Shown piece after piece: positions 1 to 10,000 of a DNA stretch of 64,000 bases. The DNA is taken from NCBI RefSeq assembly GCF_006094395.1, contig NZ_CP035291.1:1364001-1428000 (forward strand), written 5' to 3'. Numbering within the stretch: the stretch's first letter is position 1; each line of letters starts with the position of its first letter. The notes below the pieces were generated by a model. That model was given only the letters and a program-made list of their open reading frames with translations, was not told the origin of the DNA and ran no database searches. This stretch comes from Staphylococcus haemolyticus (GTDB lineage Bacteria > Bacillota > Bacilli > Staphylococcales > Staphylococcaceae). A program made the translations under genes and the position numbers.

Positions 1-243
1 GCGATTTCCAACTTTTGTTCCAATTACAATATCATCACGATTTTGATATTTTTTTAAAGCTTTGCCCACAATTTCTTCATTAGTCCCTTTATCATAAATA
101 TCAGCAGTATCAAAATAAGTGATACCACTTTCGATTGCTTTTTCAATGATAGGTTCAGCATTAGCATACTCTGTACCTAAACTCATACAACCTAACCCTA
201 ATTCTGAAATTTCGATGCCACTCTTTAAAATATTCTTTTGCAT
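1..243 (-). CDS. Aldo/keto reductase, N-terminal part (runs off the left edge)
   Basis: The first 81 codons of a NAD(P)H-dependent aldo/keto reductase are visible; the gene continues beyond base 1. The protein begins MQKNILKSGIEISELGLGCM, the usual first strand of the TIM barrel. It then carries YFDTADIYDKGTNEEIVGKAL-like sequence, whose Asp and Tyr are two of the four catalytic residues of the family. The ATG at 243 follows a good ribosome site (AAAGGAG) on the minus strand. It is divergent from the Nudix gene, with about 80 bases between them for both promoters. The substrate cannot be told from this fragment. Confidence 0.85.
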   Translation of the reverse strand, partial: MQKNILKSGIEISELGLGCMSLGTEYANAEPIIEKAIESGITYFDTADIYDKGTNEEIVGKALKKYQNRDDIVIGTKVGNR

Positions 244-324
244 GTCCAATCTCCTTTCGATACACTTTAGGTAACGCATTCATCTTACCAATTTATATAA
301 TGAATTAAAAGGGACGTGAATTTA

Positions 325-867
325 ATGGAATTTAATGAAAAGACGTTTGATAGAACAGTAATTTATAATGGCAAAATTATAGATTTAGAAATTCATGATG
401 TGGAGTTGCCTGATGGCAATACATCCAGAAGGGAATTAGTCTACCATAACGGTGCAGTGGCAGTCTGTGCAATAACGTCTAATGACGAAGTATTACTTGT
501 TAAGCAATTTCGTAAACCAGTTGAAAAAGCTTTGTTAGAAATACCCGCTGGAAAATTAGAACAATATGAAGTTCGTGAAGAGGCTGCCAAACGAGAATTA
601 GAAGAAGAAACAGGTTATGTGGCAAATAATTTAAAATTTATAACAGACATGTATGGTTGTCCTGGATTCACTAATGAAAAACTCACTATATACTTCAGCA
701 ATAATCTAAGCGAAGGGCAACTTAACCTAGATGAAGATGAATTTGTTGAATTGCATAAAGTACCGATTTCAGATATAAAAGCATTGCTTGATAATCATGA
801 AATAGAAGATGCTAAAACCATAATTGGTTTACAATATATATTACTAAATTATAATCATTCTAATTAA
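325..867 (+). CDS. Nudix hydrolase, ADP-ribose pyrophosphatase type
   Basis: A 180-residue cytoplasmic Nudix protein. The complete Nudix box lies at about residues 75-97: G-x5-E-x7-REL-EEETGY, with the Mg-binding Glu cluster. The N-terminal strand motif (TVIYNGKIIDLEIHDVELPDG) is typical of the NudF/YqkG ADP-ribose pyrophosphatase group, which splits ADP-ribose to AMP and ribose-5-phosphate. The ATG at 325 is preferred over the in-frame GTG at 316 because AAAAGGGA at 307-314 is correctly spaced from it. The gene sits directly upstream of fur, as in other staphylococci. Substrate preference is inferred from the family. Confidence 0.88.
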   Translation: MEFNEKTFDRTVIYNGKIIDLEIHDVELPDGNTSRRELVYHNGAVAVCAITSNDEVLLVKQFRKPVEKALLEIPAGKLEQYEVREEAAKRELEEETGYVANNLKFITDMYGCPGFTNEKLTIYFSNNLSEGQLNLDEDEFVELHKVPISDIKALLDNHEIEDAKTIIGLQYILLNYNHSN

Positions 868-933
868 GTGCTGTAAATCTCTTGCATTTAATTGAAAATA
901 TTGGTAGTTTAGTAATTGAAATATTTTCAATTT

Positions 934-955
934 AAAATGATTATAATTATTGATA
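934..955 (+). promoter_or_regulatory. Candidate PerR/Fur-type operator upstream of fur
   Basis: The sequence ATGATTATAATTATTGATA lies just before the fur ribosome site. It matches 12 of 15 positions of the PerR box pattern TTATAATnATTATAA as I know it. In S. aureus fur is reported to be in the PerR regulon, which makes a peroxide-responsive operator plausible. The element also resembles a degenerate Fur box, so the regulator is not settled by sequence alone. Confidence 0.45.
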
Positions 956-971
956 GAGGAGTGTCGCTCCC

Positions 972-1418
972 ATGGAAGAACGATTAAATCGAGTTAAACA
1001 ACAATTACAACAATCTTCATATAAATTAACACCACAAAGAGAAGCCACAGTACGAGTTCTAATTGAAAATGAAAAGGATCACCTAAGCGCGGAAGATGTT
1101 TATTTAAAAGTGAAAGACAAAGCACCTGAAATAGGACTAGCCACTGTTTATAGAACATTAGAACTTTTAGCTGAAATAAAAGTAGTTGACAAAATTAATT
1201 TTGGTGATGGTGTTGCACGCTTTGATTTAAGAAAAGAGGGTGCTAAACACTTCCATCACCATTTAGTGTGTATGGAATGTGGTAAAGTTGATGAAATTCA
1301 TGAAGACTTATTACCTCAAGTTGAAGAAAGAGTAGAAACAGAATATAACTTTAAAATTCTTGATCACAGATTAACTTTTCACGGCGTTTGCGCTGAATGC
1401 CAAGCTAAAGGAAAATAG
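972..1418 (+). CDS. fur: Ferric uptake regulator Fur
   Basis: A 148-residue iron-responsive DNA-binding repressor. The N-terminal winged helix spans about residues 1-85 and includes the recognition-helix motif GLATVYRTLELL. The His-rich metal site HFHHHLVCMECGKVDE and the C-terminal pair CAEC complete the zinc/iron-binding dimerisation domain. Two CxxC motifs (VCMEC and VCAEC) are expected for the structural zinc site. The start follows the ribosome site GAGGAG. It represses siderophore and haem uptake genes when iron is replete. A hairpin terminator follows the gene. Confidence 0.97.
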   Translation: MEERLNRVKQQLQQSSYKLTPQREATVRVLIENEKDHLSAEDVYLKVKDKAPEIGLATVYRTLELLAEIKVVDKINFGDGVARFDLRKEGAKHFHHHLVCMECGKVDEIHEDLLPQVEERVETEYNFKILDHRLTFHGVCAECQAKGK

Positions 1419-1429
1419 ATTAACTAATA

Positions 1430-1467
1430 GGCTAGGACAATTTTAAATCATTGTCTTAGTCTTTCTT
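1430..1467 (+). terminator. Rho-independent terminator after fur
   Basis: GGCTAGGACAA at 1430-1440 pairs with TTGTCTTAGTC at 1451-1461, using two G-U pairs, and is followed by a short T-rich run. Confidence 0.75.
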
Positions 1468-1517
1468 AATACTATTACATGAAAATGATTTGAGTTTATT
1501 CAAATAGAGGTGTTGTC

Positions 1518-2405
1518 ATGGAAACAATTATCGAGGAATATTTAAAATTTATACAAATTGAAAAAGGGTTAAGTGAAAATACGATTGGCGCTTATCGCAG
1601 AGATTTGAAAAAATATCAATTATATATGCAAGAACAAAAAATTGCTCATATTGATTTTATAGATAGACAAACAATACAAGAATGCCTTGGTTCTCTAATA
1701 GATCAAGGTGCTTCCGCAAAATCCATTGCAAGATTTATTTCAACAATACGTAGTTTTCATCAATTTGCTTTACGCGAAAAATATGCTGCTAAAGATCCTA
1801 CCGTTTTAATTGAAACACCTAAGTACGAGAAAAAACTTCCAGATGTTTTAGATGTTGAAGAAGTAATTCAGTTACTAGAAACACCGGATTTAACTAAAAA
1901 TAATGGGTATCGCGATCGTACAATTTTAGAGTTATTATACGCAACAGGCATGCGTGTTACTGAATTAATACAAATCGAGATAGATGATGTCAACTTAATT
2001 ATGGGATTTGTTAAAGTTTTCGGTAAAGGGAACAAAGAGAGAATCATTCCATTAGGTGACACTGTCATTGAATATTTAGATACTTATATCAATAATGTTA
2101 GATCTCAATTACTTAAAAAAACGGTAACGAATGTACTGTTTTTGAACTTGCATGGTCGACCTTTGACACGTCAAGGTATATGGAAGCTAATTAAACAATA
2201 TGGTTTAAGAGCGAATATTAATAAATCTTTGACCCCACACACATTAAGACACTCGTTTGCTACACATTTACTAGAAAATGGCGCAGATTTACGAGCAGTT
2301 CAGGAGATGTTAGGTCATTCTGATATTTCTACCACTCAGTTATATACACATGTTTCTAAAACTCAAATCAGACAGATGTATAACCAATTTCATCCAAGAG
2401 CCTAG
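1518..2405 (+). CDS. xerD: Site-specific tyrosine recombinase XerD
   Basis: A 295-residue recombinase that, with XerC, resolves chromosome dimers at dif. The N-terminal SAM-like core-binding domain covers about residues 1-85. The catalytic domain carries Arg146 (ATGMRVTEL), His241 and Arg244 (HTLRHSFATH), His267 (LGHSDISTTQ) and the nucleophile Tyr276 (QLYTH). All catalytic residues are present and the length is normal. It sits between fur and the scpAB region, as in other staphylococci, which supports XerD rather than XerC. A perfect 9-bp stem follows the gene. Confidence 0.95.
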   Translation: METIIEEYLKFIQIEKGLSENTIGAYRRDLKKYQLYMQEQKIAHIDFIDRQTIQECLGSLIDQGASAKSIARFISTIRSFHQFALREKYAAKDPTVLIETPKYEKKLPDVLDVEEVIQLLETPDLTKNNGYRDRTILELLYATGMRVTELIQIEIDDVNLIMGFVKVFGKGNKERIIPLGDTVIEYLDTYINNVRSQLLKKTVTNVLFLNLHGRPLTRQGIWKLIKQYGLRANINKSLTPHTLRHSFATHLLENGADLRAVQEMLGHSDISTTQLYTHVSKTQIRQMYNQFHPRA

Positions 2406-2417
2406 TACACAAATAAA

Positions 2418-2452
2418 TACTCTTAAATTGGGAGTGGATTAAGAGTACTTTC
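2418..2452 (+). terminator. Hairpin after xerD, probable terminator
   Basis: TACTCTTAA (2418-2426) and TTAAGAGTA (2439-2447) form a perfect 9-bp stem with a 12-base loop. The T run is weak (CTTTCAT). It lies between the converging xerD and DUF309 genes. Confidence 0.65.
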
Positions 2453-2507
2453 ATAAAAGTTTCCAAAAGATATTTTATAATTAATGTAAGTAGAGCTACA
2501 CTACATT

Positions 2508-3029
2508 TTATTTTAAATCTTTTCCACTCCTAATATTTTGTTTTTTAATCATCGCTTGATGTCTTGCACTGATTACATCACTTCTATCTCGATTTTTATG
2601 ATGATTAACTATATATTCATCTTGAGTTGAAAGTGTTGTAAATTTGTAATCTGGATAAGTATTAATAATCTGTTTTTCAAAAACATTATTTACCGGTATG
2701 TATACAGGTTTAAATGATTTTGAATCTTCAATGGATTTAATTTGACTTAAAATTAATATTTTATAATCTTGCTCATTAAGTTGCAACAACGCTTTATCCT
2801 TTGCTTTTTCAAACGTGCTCAATGACTTTTTCAAAGTTACAAGTGCACCTTTTGTATTACCTCTTCTATAATGATACATAGCAGTTGAAAATAAAATTAA
2901 ACTCACTATGCCATCCTTTTTAGAAAAATTTATATTTGATTTCCATGCTTCTTCCAAAATATCATGACATAAGAAATAATGTTGCTGTTTGTGAAAATAA
3001 TAATAAAAATCGATTAAGGCTCTGTCCAA
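2508..3029 (-). CDS. DUF309 family protein
   Basis: A 173-residue cytoplasmic protein with the DUF309 signature YFLCHDILEEAWK near residues 18-30, a conserved His/Asp/Glu helix. A second helical segment, SLILFSTAMYHYRRGN, follows. The biochemical function of the family is not known to me. The start is TTG at 3029, preceded on the minus strand by AAGGATGAGATGGA; the nearby ATG is out of frame. It is the only minus-strand gene between xerD and scpA and is divergent from scpA. Confidence 0.8.
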   Translation of the reverse strand: MDRALIDFYYYFHKQQHYFLCHDILEEAWKSNINFSKKDGIVSLILFSTAMYHYRRGNTKGALVTLKKSLSTFEKAKDKALLQLNEQDYKILILSQIKSIEDSKSFKPVYIPVNNVFEKQIINTYPDYKFTTLSTQDEYIVNHHKNRDRSDVISARHQAMIKKQNIRSGKDLK

Positions 3030-3122
3030 TCCATCTCATCCTTAATTTAATGTTTGTATTATTCATGCTATAATATTTTAGTAAATTATGCACGATAGAG
3101 ATTCAAAATGAGGACGATTAAT

Positions 3123-3854
3123 ATGTATGAAGTAAAATTAGATGCCTTTAATGGCCCGTTAGATTTGCTACTCCACTTAATTCAAAAATATGAAATTGAT
3201 ATTTATGATATACCAATGAAATCATTAACAGAACAATATATGCAATATGTCCACGCTATGAAGCAACTAGAAATTAATGTAGCTAGTGAATATTTAGTTA
3301 TGGCTTCAGAGCTATTAATGATAAAAAGTAAATTATTACTCCCTCAACATGATGTAGACGATAATCTTGAAGAAGATCCACGTGAAGATTTGGTAGGTCG
3401 ATTAATTGAATATCAAAATTATAAAGAATACACACAATTGTTAACTGAGAAAAAAGAAGAGCGAGAGCACTATTTTACTAAACACCCAACTGACTTATCC
3501 CATCTTGAGAAAAACGTCACATGGGATGAATGCCAAACCTTAGATTTAACGGATTTAATTGTTGCTTATCAACGTGTTAAAAGCAGATTAGCTCTTAATA
3601 AGCCTAAGACAGTTGAAATAATTAAAGAAAGCTTCACTATTCAACAAGCTACTGAAAAGGTAACGACACAATTAAGGCATCATACATCTTTTAACTTCTT
3701 CAGTTTATTTACTTTTAGCGAGCCAATAGAACAGGTGGTTACTCACTTTTTAGCTATATTGGAAATGTCTAAATCAGGAGTAATCAACATTGAACAGGTT
3801 AGAAGTTTTGATGATATACGTATCATTAGAGGAGTGAATTTTAATATTGGATAA
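3123..3854 (+). CDS. scpA: Segregation and condensation protein ScpA
   Basis: A 243-residue kleisin subunit of the SMC-ScpA-ScpB condensin complex. The N-terminus [20 protein letters not shown] is the family hallmark that contacts SMC. The C-terminal winged helix (about residues 165-243) contacts the SMC head. The start at ATG 3123 is chosen because GAGGA at 3110-3114 serves as its ribosome site; the upstream ATG at 3108 lacks one. It overlaps scpB by 8 bases, so the two are translationally coupled. A TATAAT-like -10 element is present at 3069-3074. Confidence 0.95.
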   Translation: MYEVKLDAFNGPLDLLLHLIQKYEIDIYDIPMKSLTEQYMQYVHAMKQLEINVASEYLVMASELLMIKSKLLLPQHDVDDNLEEDPREDLVGRLIEYQNYKEYTQLLTEKKEEREHYFTKHPTDLSHLEKNVTWDECQTLDLTDLIVAYQRVKSRLALNKPKTVEIIKESFTIQQATEKVTTQLRHHTSFNFFSLFTFSEPIEQVVTHFLAILEMSKSGVINIEQVRSFDDIRIIRGVNFNIG

Positions 3855-4386
3855 ACACGGAATCATAGAATCATTACTATACACAGCTGGGGATGAAGGG
3901 CTTGACGAAAAACAGTTATTAGAAATTCTCGAGATTAATCAAGCTAAACTATCTGAATTAATTTCATCATACACCTCTAGTGGTTTAATAATTCAAAAAT
4001 TTGGTTCAACATATATTTTAACTTCAAAAAAAGAAGCTTCACCTTATATTGAACAATTAATTGAACAAAAATCTAATATGAAATTATCTCAAGCCGCAAT
4101 GGAAACATTATCAATTATTGCATATAATCAGCCATTGAGTCGTAGTGACATAGAATTAATTAGAGGAATTAATTCTGATGGTGCAGTTAGAACATTAATT
4201 GCACGTGGATTAATTGAAGCTAAAGATGTAGAAAATTCTCGTAGTCATGCTTTACAAACAACGGATTTGTTTTTAAATGTATTTGGAATAGAAAAAATTG
4301 AGGATTTACCAACAACTGAAGAAGATGAAGAAGAAATGGATGATTTCTTTAGTAATTTAGTGAATCAAAAAGGAGATACAAAATGA
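3847..4386 (+). CDS. scpB: Segregation and condensation protein ScpB
   Basis: A 179-residue partner of ScpA with two winged-helix domains (about residues 5-80 and 85-155). The conserved segment is [20 protein letters not shown], followed by [14 protein letters not shown]. The start is TTG at 3847 with ribosome site GGAGTGA at 3831-3837. The acidic tail ([13 protein letters not shown]) is normal for the family. The stop overlaps the rluB start by 4 bases, making scpA-scpB-rluB one transcription unit. Confidence 0.95.
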   Translation: MDKHGIIESLLYTAGDEGLDEKQLLEILEINQAKLSELISSYTSSGLIIQKFGSTYILTSKKEASPYIEQLIEQKSNMKLSQAAMETLSIIAYNQPLSRSDIELIRGINSDGAVRTLIARGLIEAKDVENSRSHALQTTDLFLNVFGIEKIEDLPTTEEDEEEMDDFFSNLVNQKGDTK

Positions 4387-5120
4387 GTAAAGAATTAGAA
4401 AGGCTTCAAAAACGAATTGCTAATAGTGGATACACATCACGAAGAAAAGCTGAAACTTTAATTACCGAAGGCAAAGTTAAAGTTAATGGGCAAACCGTTA
4501 CTGAATTAGGTACTAAAGTAAAAAGTTCTGATACAGTTGAGGTTGAAGGAATTAAAATTGAACAAGAAGACAAAATGTATATTTTGTTCTATAAACCAAC
4601 TCAAGTTATTACAAGTGTGTCTGACGATAGAGGACGAACTGTAGTTACTGACTACTTTAAAGATTTAGAGACAAGAATTTATCCTGTTGGTAGATTAGAC
4701 TATGATACATCAGGATTATTGTTACTTACTAATGATGGTGAATTTACAAACTTAATGACTCACCCAAGATATCATATTCAAAAAAAATATGTGGCTAAAT
4801 TAAAAGGTTACCTCATGAGAGAAGAAGTTAAAGCTTTAGAAAATGGGATTGAACTTGAAGATGGTTTTACGCAACCAGCTCAAGTCAAAGTAAAAAAGCA
4901 AGATAAAGATAAAAATATTACACTTGTAGAAATCACTATTAGTGAAGGACGAAATCGACAAGTTCGTCGTATGTTCGAGCATTTTGGACATCAAGTTGAT
5001 AAATTAACAAGAATTGAGTTCGGCAACTTGAACCTTAAAGGATTAAATGCAGGTGAGGGCAGAGTACTGACACCTCATGAAGTTAAAGTACTAAGACATA
5101 TGGCAGAAAATGGAAAATAA
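4383..5120 (+). CDS. rluB: Ribosomal large-subunit pseudouridine synthase RluB family
   Basis: A 245-residue RNA-modifying enzyme. An S4 RNA-binding domain at about residues 4-50 ([20 protein letters not shown]) precedes a RsuA/RluB catalytic domain. The motif [20 protein letters not shown] holds the catalytic Asp. A second conserved motif is [18 protein letters not shown]. It isomerises uridine in 23S rRNA, probably near the peptidyl-transferase centre as for E. coli RluB; the exact site is inferred. It is the last gene of the scpAB operon and is followed by a strong terminator. Confidence 0.93.
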   Translation: MSKELERLQKRIANSGYTSRRKAETLITEGKVKVNGQTVTELGTKVKSSDTVEVEGIKIEQEDKMYILFYKPTQVITSVSDDRGRTVVTDYFKDLETRIYPVGRLDYDTSGLLLLTNDGEFTNLMTHPRYHIQKKYVAKLKGYLMREEVKALENGIELEDGFTQPAQVKVKKQDKDKNITLVEITISEGRNRQVRRMFEHFGHQVDKLTRIEFGNLNLKGLNAGEGRVLTPHEVKVLRHMAENGK

Positions 5121-5137
5121 ATGAAGTATATTTTACA

Positions 5138-5186
5138 ATAGCAAGAGAAATTAAATGATATTAATTTCTCTTGCTATTTTTTTCAC
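5138..5186 (+). terminator. Rho-independent terminator after rluB
   Basis: AATAGCAAGAGAAATTAA pairs with TTAATTTCTCTTGCTATT with a short ATGATA loop. A TTTTTTT run follows. It is long and perfect. Confidence 0.92.
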
Positions 5187-5271
5187 AAAGTTAACTTTAA
5201 AGTAAAGCTTTCAATCATGCTGTATGCTATAATAATGAGTGTATTGAGCATGTGTAGGAGGTATAAACAAA

Positions 5272-5997
5272 ATGACAAATGAAATATTAATTGTAGACGA
5301 TGAGGATAGAATCAGAAGATTATTAAAACTATACCTAAAGAGAGAATCGTTTACGATTCATGAAGCAAGTAATGGCAAAGAAGCTTATAATCTTGCTATA
5401 GAAAATGACTATGCGTGCATACTTTTAGACTTGATGTTACCAGAAATGGATGGTATTGAAGTAGCATCCAAGTTACGTGAACATAAAGACACACCTATTA
5501 TTATGCTTACAGCTAAAGGCGAAGAAACGAATAGGGTAGAAGGATTTGAGTCTGGTGCAGATGATTATATCGTCAAACCATTCTCACCAAGAGAGGTTGT
5601 TTTAAGAGTAAAAGCATTATTACGTAGAACGCAATCTTCTAAACCTGAACAAAGTGAACCTCATGCAAGAGATGTTATTGAATTTAATCATTTAATTATT
5701 GATAATGATGCGCATCGTGTATTAGCAGATAACCAACAAGTTAATTTAACTCCTAAAGAGTACGAATTACTTATTTATTTAGCTAAGACACCTAATAAAG
5801 TGTTTGATCGTGAACAACTTTTAAAAGAAGTATGGCATTATGAATTTTATGGTGATTTAAGAACAGTAGACACTCATGTTAAACGCCTGCGTGAGAAACT
5901 AAATCGTGTATCAGAAGATGCTGCACATATGATTCAAACTGTTTGGGGTGTTGGTTACAAATTCGAGGTAAAGTCTAATGACGAACCGACTAAATAG
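5272..5997 (+). CDS. srrA: Response regulator SrrA (ResD-like)
   Basis: A 241-residue OmpR-family regulator of respiratory and anaerobic genes. The receiver domain (residues 1-120) has the acidic pair Asp9/Asp10, the phosphoacceptor Asp53 (LLDLMLPEMDG), Thr80 and Lys102 (DDYIVKPF). The C-terminal winged helix contains TVDTHVKRLREKL and the end motif IQTVWGVGYKFE. The ribosome site AGGAGG is strong, and a TATAAT sequence at 5228-5233 is a likely -10 element. The stop overlaps the srrB start by 20 bases. Confidence 0.97.
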   Translation: MTNEILIVDDEDRIRRLLKLYLKRESFTIHEASNGKEAYNLAIENDYACILLDLMLPEMDGIEVASKLREHKDTPIIMLTAKGEETNRVEGFESGADDYIVKPFSPREVVLRVKALLRRTQSSKPEQSEPHARDVIEFNHLIIDNDAHRVLADNQQVNLTPKEYELLIYLAKTPNKVFDREQLLKEVWHYEFYGDLRTVDTHVKRLREKLNRVSEDAAHMIQTVWGVGYKFEVKSNDEPTK

Positions 5998-7735
5998 TGT
6001 GGTAATAAAACTGTGGTTAACTATACTTTTTATAGTAACGACAGTTTTAATTTTATTAAGTGCGGCATTAATTACTTTTATACAATACTACTACACACAA
6101 CAAACTGAAAATGCTATAAGAGAAGATGCGTCTAGAATCAGCCACTTAGTTGAACAAGCTGATAATAAAACTTTAGCCATAGAACACAGCCAACAATTAA
6201 TAGATGGATCAGGTGGCGTTATTATAATGGCTAATAAGTCTTCAAGTATTAAAAGTTCAAATAGCAATACTAAAGACAAAATGCTTGAAGAGATACACAA
6301 GAATTCGCAATTCCAACGCGTCTTTTCTCAAGGAAAGTCTACCACTCAAAATATAACAATAAGTAATAATGGTAATTCCCATTCTTATATTTTGTTAGGC
6401 TATCCTATGAAAGCTCAAGAAAATGCAAATTCAAAATATAGTGCAGTATTCATTTATCAAGATTTAAAGTCTATTGAAGATACTAATAATGCAATTACCA
6501 TTATCATTTTAATCACCGCCATTATATTTATCGCTGTTTCAACAGTATTTGCATTCTTTTTATCAAATAGAATTACTAAACCTTTACGACAACTTAGAAC
6601 TCAAGCTATTAATATTTCTAAAGGTGATTATTCAAAACAGACAAGTGTCTCAACTAAAGATGAGATAGGCGAATTATCACATACGTTTAATAATATGAGT
6701 TCTGAAATACAAGAGAATATAGAGGCACTTTCAACTCAAAAAAATATAAGAGATAGTTTGATTAATTCTATGATTGAAGGTGTATTGGGTCTAAATGATA
6801 AGAGGGAAGTTATTCTTTCAAATAAAATGGCTGACGATATTATTAAATCAATAGACAAAACTGTATATAAAGAAATTGAAAAGCAAATTGAAGCTACATT
6901 TGTTTCAAAAGACACCGAATTCCAAGAATATGAGATTAACAATAAATATTACGTCATTATCATGAGTTATGTAGAGAGAATTCAACAAGATGGCCGTAGT
7001 GGAATTGTAGTCATTATAAGAGATATGACTAATGAACATAATTTAGATCAGATGAAGAAAGATTTCATTGCCAATGTTTCACATGAATTACGTACACCTA
7101 TTTCGTTATTACAAGGTTACACTGAATCAATTGTAGATGGTATTGTCACTGAACCAGAAGAAATTCGAGATTCTTTATCAATTGTATTAGATGAAACGAA
7201 ACGTTTAAATCGATTAGTAAATGAATTATTAAATGTGGCTCGCATGGATGCAGAGGGTTTAACTGTTAATAAAGAAAAACAACCTATTAAACCTTTACTA
7301 TCTAAAATGCAAATGAAATATAGACAACAGGCTGAGGATTTAGAATTGAATATGTCATTAGAACCAAACATCGATGATGAATTGTGGGAATACGATGCCG
7401 ATCGCATAGACCAAGTTCTAACAAATTTAATTGACAATGCCACACGTTATACTCAACCAGGTGATTCAATATCAATTACAACAACTACGGATGATTCCTA
7501 TCAAACGTTGTACATTAAAGATACTGGTAGTGGCATATCTCCAGAGCATCTTGAACTCGTATTCGACAGATTTTATAAAGTAGAGGCTTCAAGAACTAGA
7601 GGTAAACAGGGAACTGGTTTAGGACTATTTATCTGTAAAATGATAATCGAAGAACATGGTGGTACTATTAAAGTTGAAAGTAAAGTAAACAAAGGTACAA
7701 CATTCATAATTAAGTTACCAAAGCCTAAAAATTAA
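5978..7735 (+). CDS. srrB: Sensor histidine kinase SrrB (ResE-like)
   Basis: A 585-residue membrane kinase, partner of SrrA. Transmembrane segments lie at about residues 13-35 and 173-195 with an extracellular loop between them. HAMP (196-250), PAS (255-350), HisKA with His369 (NVSHELRTP) and HATPase with N, G1 and G2 boxes (NLIDNATRY, DTGSGI, GTGLGL) follow. The only cysteine in the whole protein is Cys553 (LFICKM). S. aureus SrrB is reported to use a cysteine pair (Cys464/Cys501) in the ATP-binding part; here those positions are not cysteine. It responds to oxygen, NO and the menaquinone pool in S. aureus. Confidence 0.96.
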   Translation: MTNRLNSVVIKLWLTILFIVTTVLILLSAALITFIQYYYTQQTENAIREDASRISHLVEQADNKTLAIEHSQQLIDGSGGVIIMANKSSSIKSSNSNTKDKMLEEIHKNSQFQRVFSQGKSTTQNITISNNGNSHSYILLGYPMKAQENANSKYSAVFIYQDLKSIEDTNNAITIIILITAIIFIAVSTVFAFFLSNRITKPLRQLRTQAINISKGDYSKQTSVSTKDEIGELSHTFNNMSSEIQENIEALSTQKNIRDSLINSMIEGVLGLNDKREVILSNKMADDIIKSIDKTVYKEIEKQIEATFVSKDTEFQEYEINNKYYVIIMSYVERIQQDGRSGIVVIIRDMTNEHNLDQMKKDFIANVSHELRTPISLLQGYTESIVDGIVTEPEEIRDSLSIVLDETKRLNRLVNELLNVARMDAEGLTVNKEKQPIKPLLSKMQMKYRQQAEDLELNMSLEPNIDDELWEYDADRIDQVLTNLIDNATRYTQPGDSISITTTTDDSYQTLYIKDTGSGISPEHLELVFDRFYKVEASRTRGKQGTGLGLFICKMIIEEHGGTIKVESKVNKGTTFIIKLPKPKN

Positions 7736-7763
7736 TATGCCTATTAATATGTTTATTTTAACT

Positions 7764-7808
7764 AAGAGCAAACATCATCAACTTAAGAATGGTGTATTGC
7801 TCTTTTTT
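7764..7808 (+). terminator. Rho-independent terminator after srrB
   Basis: AAGAGCAA (7764-7771) pairs with TTGCTCTT (7797-7804), with a partly paired loop (CATCATC against GGTG) and a T run after it. Confidence 0.8.
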
Positions 7809-7887
7809 AAATAAGTCTAAGCACCATTATTGCGCAATGCTTTCATATAAGGTAATATAAAAATTAAATTAATCAATTATATAATTC

Positions 7888-8006
7888 ATCTTCGGGGTAG
7901 GGTGCAATTCCCAACCGGCAGTAAATTAAGCCTGCGACCCGCTTCTTTGAAGTGGCTGATTCAGTGGAAATCTGAAGCCGACAGTATAGTCTGGATGGAA
8001 GAAGAT
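7888..8006 (+). ncRNA. FMN riboswitch (RFN element)
   Basis: The RFN aptamer is recognisable along its length. ATCTTC (7888-7893) pairs with GAAGAT (8001-8006) as P1. The conserved blocks GGGGTAGGGTGCAATTCCC, ACCGGCAGTA, AGCCTGCGACCCGC, CAGTGGAAATCTGAAGCCGA and CAGTATAGTCTGGATGG are all present in order. It binds FMN. A GGAGGTTTTTTTG stretch follows P1 and could take part in the expression platform. It controls the riboflavin transporter just downstream. Confidence 0.96.
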
Positions 8007-8074
8007 GGAGGTTTTTTTGTTGTGCAAAATTATCTCCTATTCTATGTAAGATGAATGGAAGGAGAAAATTAAAT

Positions 8075-8617
8075 ATGCAACAAAACAAACGTCTTATCAC
8101 TATTAGCATGTTAAGTGCCATAGCGTTTATTTTAACATTCATTAAATTTCCGCTACCTTTTTTACCACCATACTTAACATTAGACTTTAGTGATGTTCCA
8201 ACTTTATTAGCAACATTTCTTTTAGGTCCCGTTGCTGGTATTTTAGTAGCACTTATCAAAAATATACTTAATTTTTTATTCAATATGGGAGATCCGGTTG
8301 GTCCAGTTGCCAATTTTTTAGCAGGTGTTAGTTTCTTGTTATCCGCTTATTATGTAACTAAGCGTCAGGGAGATACACCACGTTCATTGGTTGTGGGGCT
8401 AGCAATAGGTACTATAGTGATGACTATCGTACTTAGTATACTGAATTACTTTGTTTTACTTCCATTATATGGAATGATTTTTAATTTAGGTGATGTCTTT
8501 AATAATCTAAAAATTATCATTTTATCAGGTGTTATACCTTTCAATATTATAAAAGGTATCGTGATTTCAATTATATTTGCGCTTTTATACAGAAGATTAA
8601 AACGCGTATTATCATAA
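8075..8617 (+). CDS. ribU: Riboflavin transporter RibU (ECF substrate-binding subunit)
   Basis: A 180-residue integral membrane protein of the ECF S-component family, with about six hydrophobic helices. Conserved segments are IKFPLPFLPPYLTLDFSDVP near the N-terminus and ATFLLGPVAGILVALIKN. It captures riboflavin and works with the shared EcfAA'T module encoded elsewhere. The ATG at 8075 follows GGAAGGAGA and matches the expected length; the upstream in-frame ATG at 8051 lies before that ribosome site. The FMN riboswitch immediately upstream confirms the substrate class and predicts repression by FMN. Confidence 0.95.
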   Translation: MQQNKRLITISMLSAIAFILTFIKFPLPFLPPYLTLDFSDVPTLLATFLLGPVAGILVALIKNILNFLFNMGDPVGPVANFLAGVSFLLSAYYVTKRQGDTPRSLVVGLAIGTIVMTIVLSILNYFVLLPLYGMIFNLGDVFNNLKIIILSGVIPFNIIKGIVISIIFALLYRRLKRVLS

Positions 8618-8668
8618 AAAACCTCCTAATGTTGAACTTATTATTCAACATTAGGAGGTTTCATTATT
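8617..8668. terminator. Bidirectional terminator between ribU and fer
   Basis: AAACCTCCTAATGTTGAA (8619-8636) pairs perfectly with TTCAACATTAGGAGGTTT (8644-8661). It lies between convergent genes and has T-rich flanks on both strands. The stem contains AGGAGG-like sequence but no start codon follows. Confidence 0.9.
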
Positions 8669-8688
8669 GATTCACTCATAATAAGTGA

Positions 8689-9992
<1,304 letters not shown>

Positions 9993-10000
<8 letters not shown>

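Noticed and set aside
7873..8313. A 146-residue minus-strand frame over the FMN riboswitch and ribU
   Set aside because: It is antisense to a clear riboswitch and a well-recognised transporter, and its sequence matches no family.
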